Shown in pieces: positions 44,161 through 57,932 of a DNA stretch of 64,000 nucleotides. The notes below the pieces were generated by a model. That model had not been told where the DNA came from. It made no database searches and saw nothing but the letters and a program-made list of their open reading frames with translations. This stretch comes from Epiperipatus broadwayi (lineage: Eukaryota; Onychophora; Udeonychophora; Euonychophora; Peripatidae): contig JAQFVV010012396.1 in the NCBI GenBank assembly GCA_028023455.1, forward strand, positions 9,528,085 to 9,592,084, read 5' to 3'. A program made the translations under genes and the position numbers. The first letter of the stretch is position 1, and the number at the start of each line of letters is the position of its first letter.

Positions 44161-45480
44161 TTAAAACAGCTTTTGGTAATTCTAAAAATGAAAATGCTAC
44201 TGCTGTTTAGGAGGTACCTGGAAAAGGTATAAATTATGGTAAAATTTTATTTTCAAAAATAGTGGAATTTTTTAGGAATATACGATTCATAACTACTGGT
44301 AAATGCAAAAAAAAAAAAAAAAACTATCAGGAATATAGAAGTGATTTTATATTGCTTTTATTGATTTGATTAAGGTATATGACTCAATTAATCAAGTAGT
44401 TCTTTTTTCACTGTTTGAAATTAGTTAGTTGTCTACCAAAGTTTATTTTTATTATACAGCTTTCTCACAATAGAATGAGAGGAAGTGTTATTGCTACAAG
44501 TGGAAAGACAGGCATTTGAAATGAAATTGGTGTTAAACAAGGTAATAGATCTGATTTTGTTTGTTTTATTTTTATGATTATGGTAACTGGGAATATTTAT
44601 AGATGGATTGATCAGTGATGAAGATATGGTACAGGAGGTTTGTAATAAAAGTTTTTATTTGAATTTATTAAAATAAAAACAAACAAAAACAAGAACTGCA
44701 TCTTTTTGACTTCTGAAATTACAACATGATGATGATTGTGTTACCCCTTTAAAGAGTGATTTATAAAATGTAGTTAATGCTTTTGAATAAGATGTAAAAG
44801 ACTTTGGTTTATAAAAAGATATACTTAGATGTTGAGTTTGAAACATACACTTCAAGGTGTTCTACTGCTTTTAGCAAGTTAAAAAATTAAAGTATTTTAT
44901 CACAGTACAATAGCTACTATAACAAAATTAATTATACAAACAGTTATTATTTTATCTAATTTATTGTATAATAATGAGATTTGAAATCTATTAACATAAT
45001 ATAAAAGAAAATTATCATTTGAGGATGCTTCATAAAAATGTAAAATGTGATGACTAATCACAAGACCAATCAAAACATTCATCAACTTATTAGATATGAT
45101 ACAATAAAATCCTTTATTGTAACATCCCATCTTCATTGGATTAAGTATGTGAAATAAATGAATATCACAAGACTTTCTAAAAAAAAATATTTTCTAGTAA
45201 ACCTGATCATGGTTTTTATGGGAAGGGCAAACCCTATTTATATTATAAAGATTACCTAAAAGACATTTTAGAGAAGTTTAATCTCGATTATTTTAATTTG
45301 AGAAGACTTGGCTGAGTATATAATGAAGAATTACAATTAGATAATGAATTAAAATATTTCAGAAATAATTTGTTACAGAAAAAGGTAAAAGATGACATCA
45401 CAAAAGATCAAATAAACAGAATAATGGACCAGTATGTTTTTGATGTAAATGCATTCATGGATCACAGATTGGTTTATGTA
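44160..45480 (+). mobile_element. Second copy of the LINE at 16.0-17.5 kb
   Basis: Plus-strand traces: YIAFIDLIKVYDSINQ (about 44352-44399, RT motif A), IGVKQGN (about 44530-44550, motif B), a DDDCVT trace (about 44725), then KDYLKDILEKFNLDYFNLRRLG (about 45250-45315), like the C-terminal RYKD region of LINE proteins. Many stops and frame changes. DNA similarity to 16.4-17.3 kb is visible (GAAACATACACTTCAAGGT, TCTTCATTGGATTAAG). Confidence 0.55.
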
Positions 45481-48400
45481 TTCAGTACAAATATTTTTTT
45501 AGTATATTATCAGATTGGTTTATATAGCCATTAAAATATGTTTTAGGGTATGATCTTTTTTTAAAATCCTTTTTCTTCTTCTTAGAATTAGAATGGTCAT
45601 ATTCGTAAAGGGCTGATGATGAAATAAAAAATATTTTATAAACATTTAAACTTTACCAAATTTAATGTCTATATTTAAAGTTAAAGGAAAAGTCAACTTT
45701 TAATCTAATAAGGAATGATTAATAGTGATATATATGTAGAAAAATGATTGCAAAAATTTGACTTGTAATTTAAATTAGGGTAATATATATATTAAAATGA
45801 TTGCTGTAAAAATGTATATGGAACTAGTCTAGATGGTTAAATTAAACCAGATCTTTATTTTAATAGAACGTGAAGAATAGTAATAAGATCACAATCTGAA
45901 GTAAAAAAAGGATTTAACGATATATATAATTACTATATATATGTGTGTACGATTAATAATATATCAAAAAGAAGGATTTTTTTTAAAATCATCACTAAAC
46001 AGAAATATTAAAATAGTTGTACAATTAAATTAATTTTCATTTGTGAGGTAAAAGATAGGAAAGAATGAAATAAACTGTTCCGTGTCAACAAATTAATTTT
46101 TCAAATTCAAGTAAAATTGCAAAATAATAGACTTAATATTATTATTACATATTCGGGGGGGGGGGGTCTAAACCAACAGGTTATAGCTTTGTAATCAAAA
46201 GTACTAAATCAGAAAATTGAAATACGACTAAAATTTACAAAAAGTTAATTCAACAAAATTTTATACGAAATATATTAAATAAAAAAATTTAATGAGGGAA
46301 TGTACAGCTAAATTAAGTAAAATCCCTCGTTTAAGATCTCTTTTAAGAAATGTTTTCTTAAATGATTGATATACAGTATTGTACATTATATTGTACTGAA
46401 TTAATTTCTTATTCAAATCTTAAACTGTATGTACACTTTGGTTCATGTATACATTAGAATAAAGATTCTTTGAAGATAGTATAGTGATGATAACTCGAAT
46501 AACAAAAAAAAAAATGCAACTCTTCATACTTATTTTAACTTTTAAATATTAATTTTAATATTATTTATAAGATCTTCCAATAATTATTTTAAACTACTAA
46601 GTAACTTAATAAATAACAATATTAACAACATTATATAACAATATAATACAGTAACATATATAAACATTTCTATTCCCCTTAATTACCATTATAGAGATTT
46701 AAAATTAAATATTCTCTTCTCCATAAGATAGGGTGTTGATGTTACATTTAACTTCATTTTTTATATAACAAAATCATATGTATTTATTAAATGATCAGTC
46801 CCCTTTTATGGATTTTATTTGCACTCATTACCCCTTTTAGATTATACTTTACAATATAAGAAGATTTACAAATATGGATTATTGTTTTCTTTCTTAAGTA
46901 AAATAATTTTATTGTAACATTATGAAATACTATATAATTATCTATTTTTATATCTTATGATATTTATCATTTGATCTTTCTTTTTACCTTACACTAAGAT
47001 GATATTAATTCGATAATAATGGAATCATTAATTTCTTTTCTGATATCACACACACTTTTCCTATGGTCTTATTATCAAACCTTATAACTAAATACAAAAA
47101 AAATAAATCTTTTATACTATATACTCTCAAATAGGACAATCTATCTTCTCCTAAACTAATTTCCATTTACAATTTATGATACGAAGCTAAATGTTGATAG
47201 AACACTCCTTGGTGCATCCTAAAATAAGAAATCCTTATTTTCATTTTATCTAAACACAGATATTAACTTCCTATTTCCAATCTATACCTGTTTCATACAT
47301 TTCTTATAAATAATAGCCTATAAAGAATTACAAACTAGGATTAATTATAACTCCACTATATTTATATTAAATTATTTATAATTAAACATACGATCAAAAT
47401 TTAAATATCACAATTTACCATTCGAACACAGACATATTCCGTCTTCTTATAATACACATATGTAACTACCTTTATATGTATATTTCACTAGCTCATTGTT
47501 TATATCTATTTATTTAATGATATTTAATAATAATAAAAAAATTAAACAATTAACTACATAGATAAATAAATCAAAAATTTTTCAACATTTACTTATCCCC
47601 CATATTGATAACGATTATTTTAAAGTATAAAATTAAACTATATACAAGTATTATGTTAGAAGTTTTTTTTTTTATTAATATAAGTTCATCTTAAAAAACT
47701 TTAATTTTTAATGGTACTCCAATCGTTCCAAACGCTTCAGACTAGTTACTCATCAACATTCTTCCCACTTCTATTCCTTTTGTTCTCATAAAAATATCAC
47801 AAAATTATATAATTCCAATGTATACAGATTATTGACAATTTCCCGTTTTTTTCTTGACAATCAAAGATTATCTTTAACTTGCATACTGTATTTTATTCAG
47901 ATACTTCTCATGTTTTTTATATCCATATTCACTGATCCACTACTATGCTTCAGTCTTGTCATTATTTCTTATGTACTCTTTGTCAATGTTATCATTTAAG
48001 ATAGAATATTTTACACCTTCTCTTTAAATGTAGACTGACATTATCTTCAATATACATTTTGTATTCTCAAATAAACTAATAGTTATTCCATTAATTTATT
48101 CAACTCTTTCTTCTACCATGCATATTTATTTTTTATTAGTTGTCTTCAGTATTTATTTAATTTTTTACACTTATCTTATTTTTTCATTTACAGTTTTGAT
48201 AAATAAGTCTTTCATTTTCCAAGCTATGATTTTATTACAAGTATAAATATAATCTTCATTTAAAATTTTCCTTTTACATTTTGTCTTGTATTATATCCAT
48301 ACATCCTTCTAACTTTTAATCCTTTATTTACCATATATATAATTCATTATTAAATTTTATTATACATGGAAGTTATACTAAAACTAATAACGATTTGTTC

Positions 48401-50477
48401 ATATCTTTTATACCACTGAAATTTTCATTCAGATACATTTTTATATGTTCTCCTCTAATACTAAGTACACTTTTCCATAGTCAAATATTTCCACTATTAT
48501 TCATTTCTAATTTAGTTTTAATTATCTTTAAAAATGTATATTTAACTCTGTCAGGAATGATTTTCTTTTTATCTATCCATTGATTCCAATTTCATCTTTT
48601 ACAACTTTTATGGTAGCCACAACATATCGGTACTTCAACTTGCATAAAAACTAAATCATGTTTTAACATAATATTCACTGTTGTTTCATTGAGTTCATGT
48701 ATTACTTTATAACACTTTGGCATAAATGTACAACTTTTTCCTTTCATTCTAATATTTTTTCAATATAATGAATCCAAGATATTTTCTGAAAATCACCAAA
48801 TTGTTGAGTTTACTAATAGAGATTTAATTTTTTTTACTCTTGTATTTTAACAAAACTTTATCATATATAGTTTTAAATTTTCAAGTGGATCATAAGCAAT
48901 TACTTTTTTAAAAAATAATGAGATTTAAAAGAATTTAAACAAACTTTTTAAAGACAAAATGAAGTTACTTTTCTTCAGATCTGTAATCTTTTTTTCTTTT
49001 CCTTATCCCTTTTTTCCCTTGATATTTCCCCCCTTAAAAACATCATCTGCATGTTGTTAATTTATTCCAAATTGTGCTCTCCCATTGGTTAATTCTTCTA
49101 TTCATTATTTACATGTAGTTTAACTATTTTTAAAACAAATATCTTTAAAATATTTACTACTACTAAAAAAAACAATACTTTTCAGGAACTGAATAAAAAT
49201 ACAATTTACTTTGAATCAATTTAGATCATTGTGATTTTATTTTTATACAGACTAGATCTGAAATTAATTTTATAAACTTTTTATTCATAATATAAATATT
49301 AATTATTTATTTTTTTAAGATAAATTAAGATTTCACTGGAAATAGTCATTACTTTATAATATTAGATGTGCACAGACATGATTATCTATCTCTATAATGC
49401 ATAGTTTTTATTTATAAGATTAGATTTGAACTTCCTACAATTTTAAATATCAAATGATTACTTATTATCACATATTATTAATTTATATTTTATTTTATCT
49501 TTTATATACCTTTGAAAATAAATATTTAACCAAGATTTATATCATTTATACTACTTCAAATGAACTAAGCCCAAGTTCAAACCTATGATAACTAAAATGA
49601 CTGTTATTTTTCATAGTTTAATAAGTAAATATTTTTGACTTTATAAAATTTAGAATTATAAATCTTAACTTTTTATTCCCAATTTGTTTTATGATGTGTG
49701 TGGGAGGGGATGTACCAATAAAAAGGGCACAATATATATATATATATCGCTTCAGTACATAATATATATCTACATTATATACTTTAGATTATTTATATCA
49801 GTAAACACTGAAATAAATAAATAGAAACAACAATAAAGTTGAATAATGCTCTATTACTTAAACCACTTATTCTCGGTTGAATGTATATAAATTTAATATC
49901 AATCTAATAGCATATGTGAAGAGTAATTTTCTTCCACAAGATTGTATAATATCACATTTATTTATATATATTTAATGTGAAAGTAATAATAATTTTTAAA
50001 GAAATGATAATATATGTGTAAAGGGAGAATAAACAATTTTAATCTGAGAAAACTTTTTTATCAGGAGAGTAATAAAATGAATCTAGAGGAATTTTTGAGC
50101 ACCTGCTGCTCTGGTGATATAAATGTAGTAAAATTGAAAGATATACATTGATTGTTTAAACAAATTAGTCTGGGATTTACTAATTTCATTTTCATTTTTA
50201 TAAAATCTTACAATAGAATAATACATTTTAAAATAATTATAAAAACAAACAATTGTTCAACAGACAAAATTCCTATTACAGTGTATAAAGAATTAGGATG
50301 GCAATTCAGTATCTTATTTTAAAAAATAGCAAATATCTATAATATCTTAAATGACATGAGACAGTTCTTTCTAAAAAGCTATATCATAAAAACACATTAT
50401 ATGTAATAAATTTAAAAACTGAAATAATACAGAATAAATATTCATAAAATGCTAATTAAATAATATAAATTATATAT
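45481..50477. other. Long AT-rich stretch, mostly unassigned
   Basis: The part 47100-48100 is related to 25.6-27 kb. A minus-strand trace near 48410-48660 gives partly open frames without a recognisable domain. A 12-base G run is at 46155-46166. No gene could be supported. Confidence 0.35.
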
Positions 50478-50775
50478 ATTCTGCAACATTAAGGGACAAT
50501 GCATGTTTGGTAAGTTTTAGCTGTTATCTTGAGAATGCTATTGCTAGGAAAGATGATAGATCTGTGTTATATGTTCATTATTTGCAGTATGGACATAAAA
50601 TAAATTGTATTGATAATATAAGTGTTCTTGATTATATTAAAAATGTTAATAGACGTAAAATATATGAAACAAACTACATCATGTATAATAAAAACAACTG
50701 TATGAATATATACAAAACATCCATTAAGTTAAATAATAAGTGGTTAATGGATAAAGAATGGATAGTTAATTAATT
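50478..50775 (+). mobile_element. Penelope-like element C-terminal fragment
   Basis: An open plus-strand frame of about 98 codons reads TLRDNACL, then DDRSVLYVHYLQYGHKI, then NRRKIYETNYI and LNNKW. This matches the second half of a GIY-YIG nuclease region in PLE proteins (S-x-L-x-x-H, GH-x-I, RKIxE-xxYI, N). The GIY-YIG start is missing. It ends in TAA at 50771-50773. Unlike other remnants here it is unbroken over its length, but it is clearly a fragment. Confidence 0.6.
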
Positions 50776-52478
50776 AATATATGTGGATATATATCCATTC
50801 AATATATATAACAGAGTAATTTTGTAGTAGAATTGAGGGGGGAAAAAATCACATAATAGATCATGTCAAATATCCATTTGTTTATCTATCTTCTCTCATG
50901 TATTGATATAGATGTCGCTGTATGTGCTTTAAATCGTGGAGGCATATTGAAAAGGGCAAAAAAAAAACATAATTTGCCGAAAAAGGCTTTTATATAATAA
51001 TTTTATAATTTGTAATCTTTGTTGCTAGTATATATGTATTTTTAAACATATTTGACTATTGTTTACTGAATAAGTACTTTCCACAATAGCAGCTTGCATT
51101 CTTATTTCTGAAGACTGAAATGCAACCAGGCATTTCTTTTAAAACTAGTGGGGAATGTTGTTAATATTTTTTTCCTTAGCCAACTTCAGTCTCTATAGTA
51201 AATATTGTTTCAATTGTTTCTGAAGTCTGCAATCTGAATTTTGCAATCTGTAAACTGCCAAGAAAAACTAAAATCCATTCTTTGAAATGCCTTTTATAAA
51301 TTTTCTATGTTTCACCCATCTGCACAGAATGTTTTTCAAAAATGTGATATTTTCACTGCACTTTCCAAATCCTTCATTATTTATGGCTTTCAAGAAAAAT
51401 GTTATAGCTCTTAATAAGAAACATTTTTAATTCTTATAAATTAAAAATCCATAAATTAAAACATTGTTTTTTTTCTACCACAGCTTGACAAAACTGAATT
51501 TTTTAAAATAAATTCAGACTGTATTTTACAAATTTTACTACCAATCAAATGCCTACAAATTTAAATCTTCAGTAATTATATTTTTTACTTGATCAAAGAT
51601 ATTGCTATGAGATAAGGCAGTCTGCATTTGCCAAAACCATATTTCCTCTCTGTAATAAAAGGTAGACTTTTAGTTAAATAGTCTCTTAGAACATGCACCC
51701 TATAAAATTTACATATTATAAAACTTATTTAGATATTAAATATATGCTTATAACTTACAGACTCAAAATGCTTTAAATAATTAAATAAATGAGCAATAGA
51801 AACTATACTATATAGTCAATTTATCCCTTACACAAATATATTTGAGGATATTTTCCATGTAATAAATGGATATTTACTTTATCTACATTTGTTTCAATGT
51901 TTGGTTCTGCAGTGGAATAACATCGAAATAAAGATTATTAAAGTTATTTTCTAACTTAAATTCCTATATTCTTTTATACTATTTTAGATATAAATTTGTA
52001 TCCCTTTATTTTAAAAATTGAAACAATAGAAATATTCTTAAGTTCAGGTGATACACGTGCATGTGTCCACATATTCTTAAAAAATTTTAAACTTTTTTTG
52101 GTTCACCAGGATCAGCATTTTTAAGATTACAAAAAACTGTTTTAAATTTATTTAGCTGAATACTTTTACAAAAATTTAAATGAGCAGATAAAATGAAGAT
52201 ATCATTAAAAATGTCATTTCAATTTTTTAATCAGTATTCAAAAGCTTGATCAAAGTATTTTCCATACATTTTTTACTTTCTTAAAAAGATCTTTATTAAT
52301 TAGATTACATAGCATATTAAAAAATATTAAATAATGATATATATTTTATTTAATTCATAATACAAACAAAAATAAATAAATAAAAACTACATGTAAAATA
52401 CTAATTATGTAAATTCTATAAGATAAAATAGAAACCACATACAATGTAACCAAACAACATAGAATTAAAATAATAATA
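50776..52478. other. AT-rich spacer
   Basis: No recognisable coding region or repeat with defined ends. Confidence 0.4.
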
Positions 52479-52493
52479 ATAGTAGTAGTAGTA

Positions 52494-52534
<41 letters not shown>

Positions 52535-52570
52535 ATAATAACAACAACAACAATAATAATAATAATAATA
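52479..52570. repeat. Trinucleotide microsatellites (AGT)n, (AAC)n, (AAT)n
   Basis: About 18 AGT units with one interruption are followed by AAC and AAT units, running directly into a palindrome. Confidence 0.9.
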
Positions 52571-52798
52571 TCAATACTTATGCGCTTATAACGCTCTTTA
52601 AAGAAGTTATATGTTATTAAATTTATTTAAAGCTTAGCGCTTTCAAAGCTCTATGGCTTCATAATCATAGCTGTACAAAATAAAAATAAAACGGTTGATT
52701 ATGAAGCCATAGAGCTTTGAAAGCGCTAAGCTTTAAAGAAATTTAATAACATATAACTTCTTTAACGAGGGTTATAAGCGCATAAGTATTGATATTAT
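52566..52798. repeat. ~230-bp palindrome
   Basis: Arms 52568-52672 and 52694-52797 are almost perfectly complementary (TCAATACTTATGCGCTTATA and its complement; GCTTAGCGCTTTCAAAGC and its complement). The loop is about 20 bp. It sits between AAT-type microsatellites. The low divergence suggests it is recent or maintained. Confidence 0.85.
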
Positions 52799-52898
52799 AT
52801 AATTTATGAGAAGTTTATAAACAAATTTTTTTTTACAATAATAATAATAATAAAAAAAAATAAGCATTTATTTTATATAGCGTCTGTATGCAATTGTA

Positions 52899-53294
52899 TT
52901 AAATTCAAATATCAGCCTTTCAAGCTAATTGTGCAAACGCTTTGCGAGTGTTAATAATAAATGAATACTTTCTCACCAATACAATATATAGTATTTATGC
53001 AGGAATAAAAGGAATCCTCTTATTCCTACAACTCAAATATTTCTAGACAATTTCATCGACGTCATTCATTCAGACATCGTATAGAGTAATTTAAAGTGAC
53101 TGTTCTATTGTCATGCTTTCTTTGCCAGTACTTTAGATTTGCTCATATATAAATATTTGAGTTGTAGGAATAAGAGGATTCCTTTTATTCCTGCATAAAT
53201 ACTATATCATGTATTGGTGAGAAAATATTCATTTATTATTAACAATCGCAAAACGTTTGCACAATTAGCTTGAAAGGCTGATATTTGAATTAAA
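52899..53294. repeat. ~395-bp foldback with 108-bp loop
   Basis: Arms at about 52899-53041 and 53150-53294 are near-complementary: CAAATATCAGCCTTTCAAGC pairs with its complement next to the poly-A tract, and GGAATAAAAGGAATCCTCTT-like sequence occurs in both. The loop 53042-53149 is unique. Confidence 0.85.
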
Positions 53295-53308
53295 AAAAAA
53301 TAATAATA

Positions 53309-53422
<114 letters not shown>

Positions 53423-56400
53423 GGATATTAAAAAAAACTGGGCCAAAGATGAATGCTGATTCAGCATGAAATGTGCACCTTGGAAATTGTACACCTTTTT
53501 TCATGTGACTTTGGCCATATGTTTATGATTAAATCCTCCACAAGGTGTTAAAATTAGATAGAAACCAGTCTCTCCTTTGCATAAGTGGTATAGTGAAAAT
53601 TATATTACAGAAATATTCTTTAAGTGGATAATCTCTAGTCTAATAAATTTCTAATAAAATTTTTTAATTATATAACAATCTTTTACAAACTGTTAACAGA
53701 AAAGGGCAATTATTCACCTAAAATCCTTAAAAAAAACTTTTCGCTTTTATCTAATAGTTATAGCGATGGCATTAAAGAGACTCCATTCCAAGTAGTTGTA
53801 GAAAAAGTCTGATGATATATGAACATGATTTTATTCTTAATGTAGATGAATTTATTTACAAAAAGGAAAGTCATTTTCTGAGATGTTGAAGGAATTCAAA
53901 ATAAAACTTCAGAAAGCAAAGAGTGAAGATTAGAAAAGTTGTAATTCTTATGGAAGGAAAAAGTCTCTATGAATATTTTTTATTAAAAATATTAAAGAAG
54001 GAATTCTTGAGCAAATCAAAGAGCATATTTAACTGAAAATGTTTGCAGTGAGGGATAGAAGAACAAAAACAGCTCCAGTGTCTCTCTGTGTAATATATTG
54101 AGCAGACAGTTATGTTTGACATCTTTTTATCAAAAAGGCAGTTAATTAACAGAAAGTTTAAATTCATTTTAATAAGAAAATCAAACTATTTCAGATCCAA
54201 GTATCAATTCTTTTTTTAAAATAATATATTAGAAAAAAAGTAACATAGATTGAATGTATGCTTTTATTTAGTTTATTTGCTATCTCATAAGATTTCAATG
54301 TTTAACTTTTGGGGGAAATAGTGATAAAACTGGATAAATTTATTTTGAAGCATGAATTACTAATTCTTTAATAAATTTATTTTTAATTGTTGATGGTGTA
54401 TCAGTAGATTCAATAGAAATAAAATTTTAAATGAAGGAATTTGAAATAATGAGCCTACAGATCTCATTAGTAGTTATCTGAAATTAAAATTTAAGAAAGG
54501 AACGCAATAAAAGACCATTAAATTTGGAAAATTCTTTGCGTGGTTTTTATTCTAATTGGTACAGCTCTTTCATTTTATATCATTTTGAAACATAAGGAGT
54601 GTATTTTTCTTGGGAGAATGTTAATAAATTTAACAATAGTCATACGTTTTTGTTTTTTAGAATCATAAGGATATTTAAAAAAGAACTTTAGCGTCAAATG
54701 TTAGATAAGATTTAGAAAGAGACCTGATTATTGGTGGGTTTTTTTTAAATTAGAAGATGTTTTTTTAATAGGAATCTTATTATATTAGCAAAAACATAAA
54801 ATAAAAAAAACAGAACATTAAGGAGAAGTGGGGAAGGAGTATAAATGGAGAAAATTGTATTACTCTTAAAAATTCTTCAAATAGATAATTTATAGAAATA
54901 CTCTCTAAATTGTCCAAAAAATAAAACAAGGGAGAAAGATATTTCTTTGTGAGAATAAATATTACCAGGTCAACCATATTAGAAATGTGCTTAATTGATT
55001 GAATATGAATGGCAGGAAATTTTTTCCCAATCTCTATAAGCAGAGGATTATTGTAAGTAATGAAAAATAAAATACTCATTGGACATTCTTGAAAAATAGA
55101 ATTATTGAGAGAGATTTAGAAATATTTTCCTATTCAGTGAATTCTAAGAAATAAGTGAGACTGGGTAAAGATTTTCAATTAAATAAATTTGTGTTGACAG
55201 ATCAGCTCTTATGTTGAGGATAATATGATAATAAATTGACTTGGTAGGAATTTGGGTAAGTATGATAGTCTGGATGAATGCTATCTGATGTCGAATTATT
55301 ATTTTTTGTATAATTTTATATTCAATTTATATCATGAATTAATTTACTCTGACTAAAGAAAGAAAAAAAAGATTTGGAAAAGGTTTGACTGTGTTTTAGA
55401 TGATAGTAAATATGGTGTAACATACTTTCTTCAAGACAAGTATAGAATCAATAACAATAGAGGAAGACATAAGTTTTTTAGATCTATGATCACAAATCCA
55501 ATAAATATATTATTTAGATCAATTATGCATATTGGAAAGATAAATCTTTGTCCTTTTTTTGACAAATACTCAGCATTTGTGAATTGTTTCTGCCTACACT
55601 TTTGTTTAAGCAAAATCACTAGATTAGTAGAATTAGCATCAAAGGAAACATTTTTTAAAAATTTAATTGCAGAGAGTTTAGTTCTTTTAATCAACTAGTG
55701 GGATGTGGGTTTTTAATGAGTAGTGTTGATTTGTAAACATAATATTAATAAATGAGAATCAGGTTTGAATAGAACTAGAGATATTAATTCTTTGGAAATT
55801 GATATAGAACAGTTTCTGGAGTTATAGTTTTCAGAAGCATTAAATAATTGTACTGATATACATAAAAGTCAGGTGACCTTGAAAATTAAAATTAATTTGA
55901 CAATAAAAGTATAATGGTCAGAAAAGCGTACAGGACATAAAGTAAAATTAATTATAAAGTGGAAGTTCAGAAAAATTGAACATTAATTAAAATAAAGTGC
56001 TTCTTAGTATAATATGAGATAGCTTTCATAGAAAAGCCATCTGGCATCATAAGTTTAATATTGATTAAATACAGATATTTTGAGACCAAATGTGAATACA
56101 TCATGTTATACTCATTAATCAATATAACTGAATAAAAGTTCATATAAACAGACTAAAATAACTGTAAAACTTATAGATGAATAATAAAAGGTGATAATTA
56201 ACATATGATGACCCAAATAGAGGATTTTAAAAATTTGAAATGAAGACTTAATGTGAATGAACATTCCCACACTAGCAACTGGAATGTTACCACTTGCCAA
56301 ATTTTCCAAGATATATGTGTTGATTTTTTTAATATATACAATATTTTACCACATTGAAAAGAATTCTAATTACTCAAGGCAGATACTATTTGGAGTATAA

Positions 56401-57109
56401 TGTTTAAAGTCATGGAATAATTATGAAAGAAGAAAAAATACCATTCCAGCACAAAAATAATTATATTTTATGTAGTAGTTTACATAAATTGAGAAAAGAA
56501 AAATAAAGTCTCACAATACCACATAGTCCTCAGTTTGCTCATAAGAAATATTAATATCAGTAAGTAAGAAATTTATCATAGGGTAATTCTTAGATTAAAA
56601 TAAAATAAAAATACAAACAAATATTTATTTGCAGAATATCTAGTATTCAACATGAAGAAGTTATGGTGCTATATCTCAAGTATCTGGATATTTCTACCTG
56701 GGGATTGTGTATATGTTCTTAGTATCTGCTTCCATTACTGTTATGTCTATTTTTTCAACTCTTAATATCATTATCATATTAGAGAGTTTTCCATTACTTC
56801 AATACTTGCAATATGTTCATTTTGTGTCAGATGGTGTTTTTCTTTGTTTAATTCTTTACTGTTTCATTTCAACAAAAAATTTATTAACAATAAATAGTGA
56901 TTACATACTAATAAAGGATAGATAAATGAATAAATTGTACAATAATATGATTGTATAATGTTCTATTTGTCATCTGGCTAGATTTTGTTATGAGAGTACA
57001 ATTGTTATACTCTTATGTGGTTAGGTATAGTGATGAGATTCTAAGAACTTGTTTAATGGAATAAGCATTTTTTATATAAACATGAATATTTTCTTTTAGA
57101 ATTTCCTAT
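53423..57109. other. AT-rich region, no gene supported
   Basis: A short hairpin (GGCCAAAG ... CTTTGGCC, about 53441-53512) follows the TAA repeat. Frames at 55486-55698, 55431-55694 and 56707-56925 have no recognisable domain. Broken, partly open plus-strand stretches (53.8-55.9 kb) could be an old element. Confidence 0.35.
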
Positions 57110-57140
57110 TCTATAATGCTGGGTAGGTGGGAGTTGATAA

Positions 57141-57932
57141 TCAGGAAAAGGAAAGAGCAGTTAAAGACCAGGTGTCATCAAAGACTTTACTGGAGGCCAG
57201 GAGCTGGTCACGTTTCTTGATTTTTTTGAGCGTTTGATAAAACAATGGTATGATTTGTGGCGGGGGTAATTCCATGAGAGTTTTGCATCTCACTATCCAT
57301 ATGGAATAAAGGACAAAGGTAGAAAGCCTTATTATTGAAAAAAACCCATTATGAATGGCATTTTCAAGTGAGAAAATCATATCAGGTCTTATGTTGGAAT
57401 TGATTATAATTATATCTTTCAGTGTTTTAAGTCTTGGGCACTGGTGTATAATATGGTCTATGGTTTCATCTTCACGAGCACACAGACCACATATAGGGTC
57501 AATGCTGGTAAAACCTCTTCGGTGATAAAGGAACCAATTCGTGGGAAGCGCATTAAGATTTATTTTAATGATGAAGTCAAGGAATTTGGGTTCCAGACTC
57601 CATCTTTTGAAGTGTGAAATGAGTCTTTGGTTGGTTACTTTTAGGCTGGTTTTAATGGGTTGTTGATTATAGTTGATTATATTGTATGCTTCCCATAAGG
57701 TGATTTTTTTGTTAAGGTTAAAGGGCATTATTGGGTTATAAAGTTGTAGGTGGTCTATTAGGGAGGCTATCCATGAACTGGCAGAGGGCAGAGGACGATC
57801 TGTCGGTGTAATTTTTTTAATAATGTTGGAGTATCCACAGAAGAGGATCAGATTATGTAGAGTGTTGTGGGTTTTCTGTAAAATGATTGCTTGTATTGAG
57901 TGGAATGACAGTCCATTGAACCTGCGTGGTCA
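57141..57932 (-). pseudogene. LINE ORF2, C-terminal part with CCHC zinc finger
   Basis: Same frame as the reverse transcriptase upstream, separated from it only by an in-frame TGA at 57930-57932. Open from there to the stop at 57141-57143. In the stretch starting at the ATG 57726-57728 (195 codons), C80-x2-C83-x8-H92-x4-C97 forms the CCHC finger usual at the end of LINE ORF2 proteins and thought to help bind the RNA or target. The TGA most likely arose from CGA or TGG by a single base change. Confidence 0.8.

Noticed and set aside
55431-55698. Two overlapping frames of 87 and 70 codons on opposite strands
   Set aside because: No recognisable domain, and open frames of this size occur by chance in the region; left unassigned.
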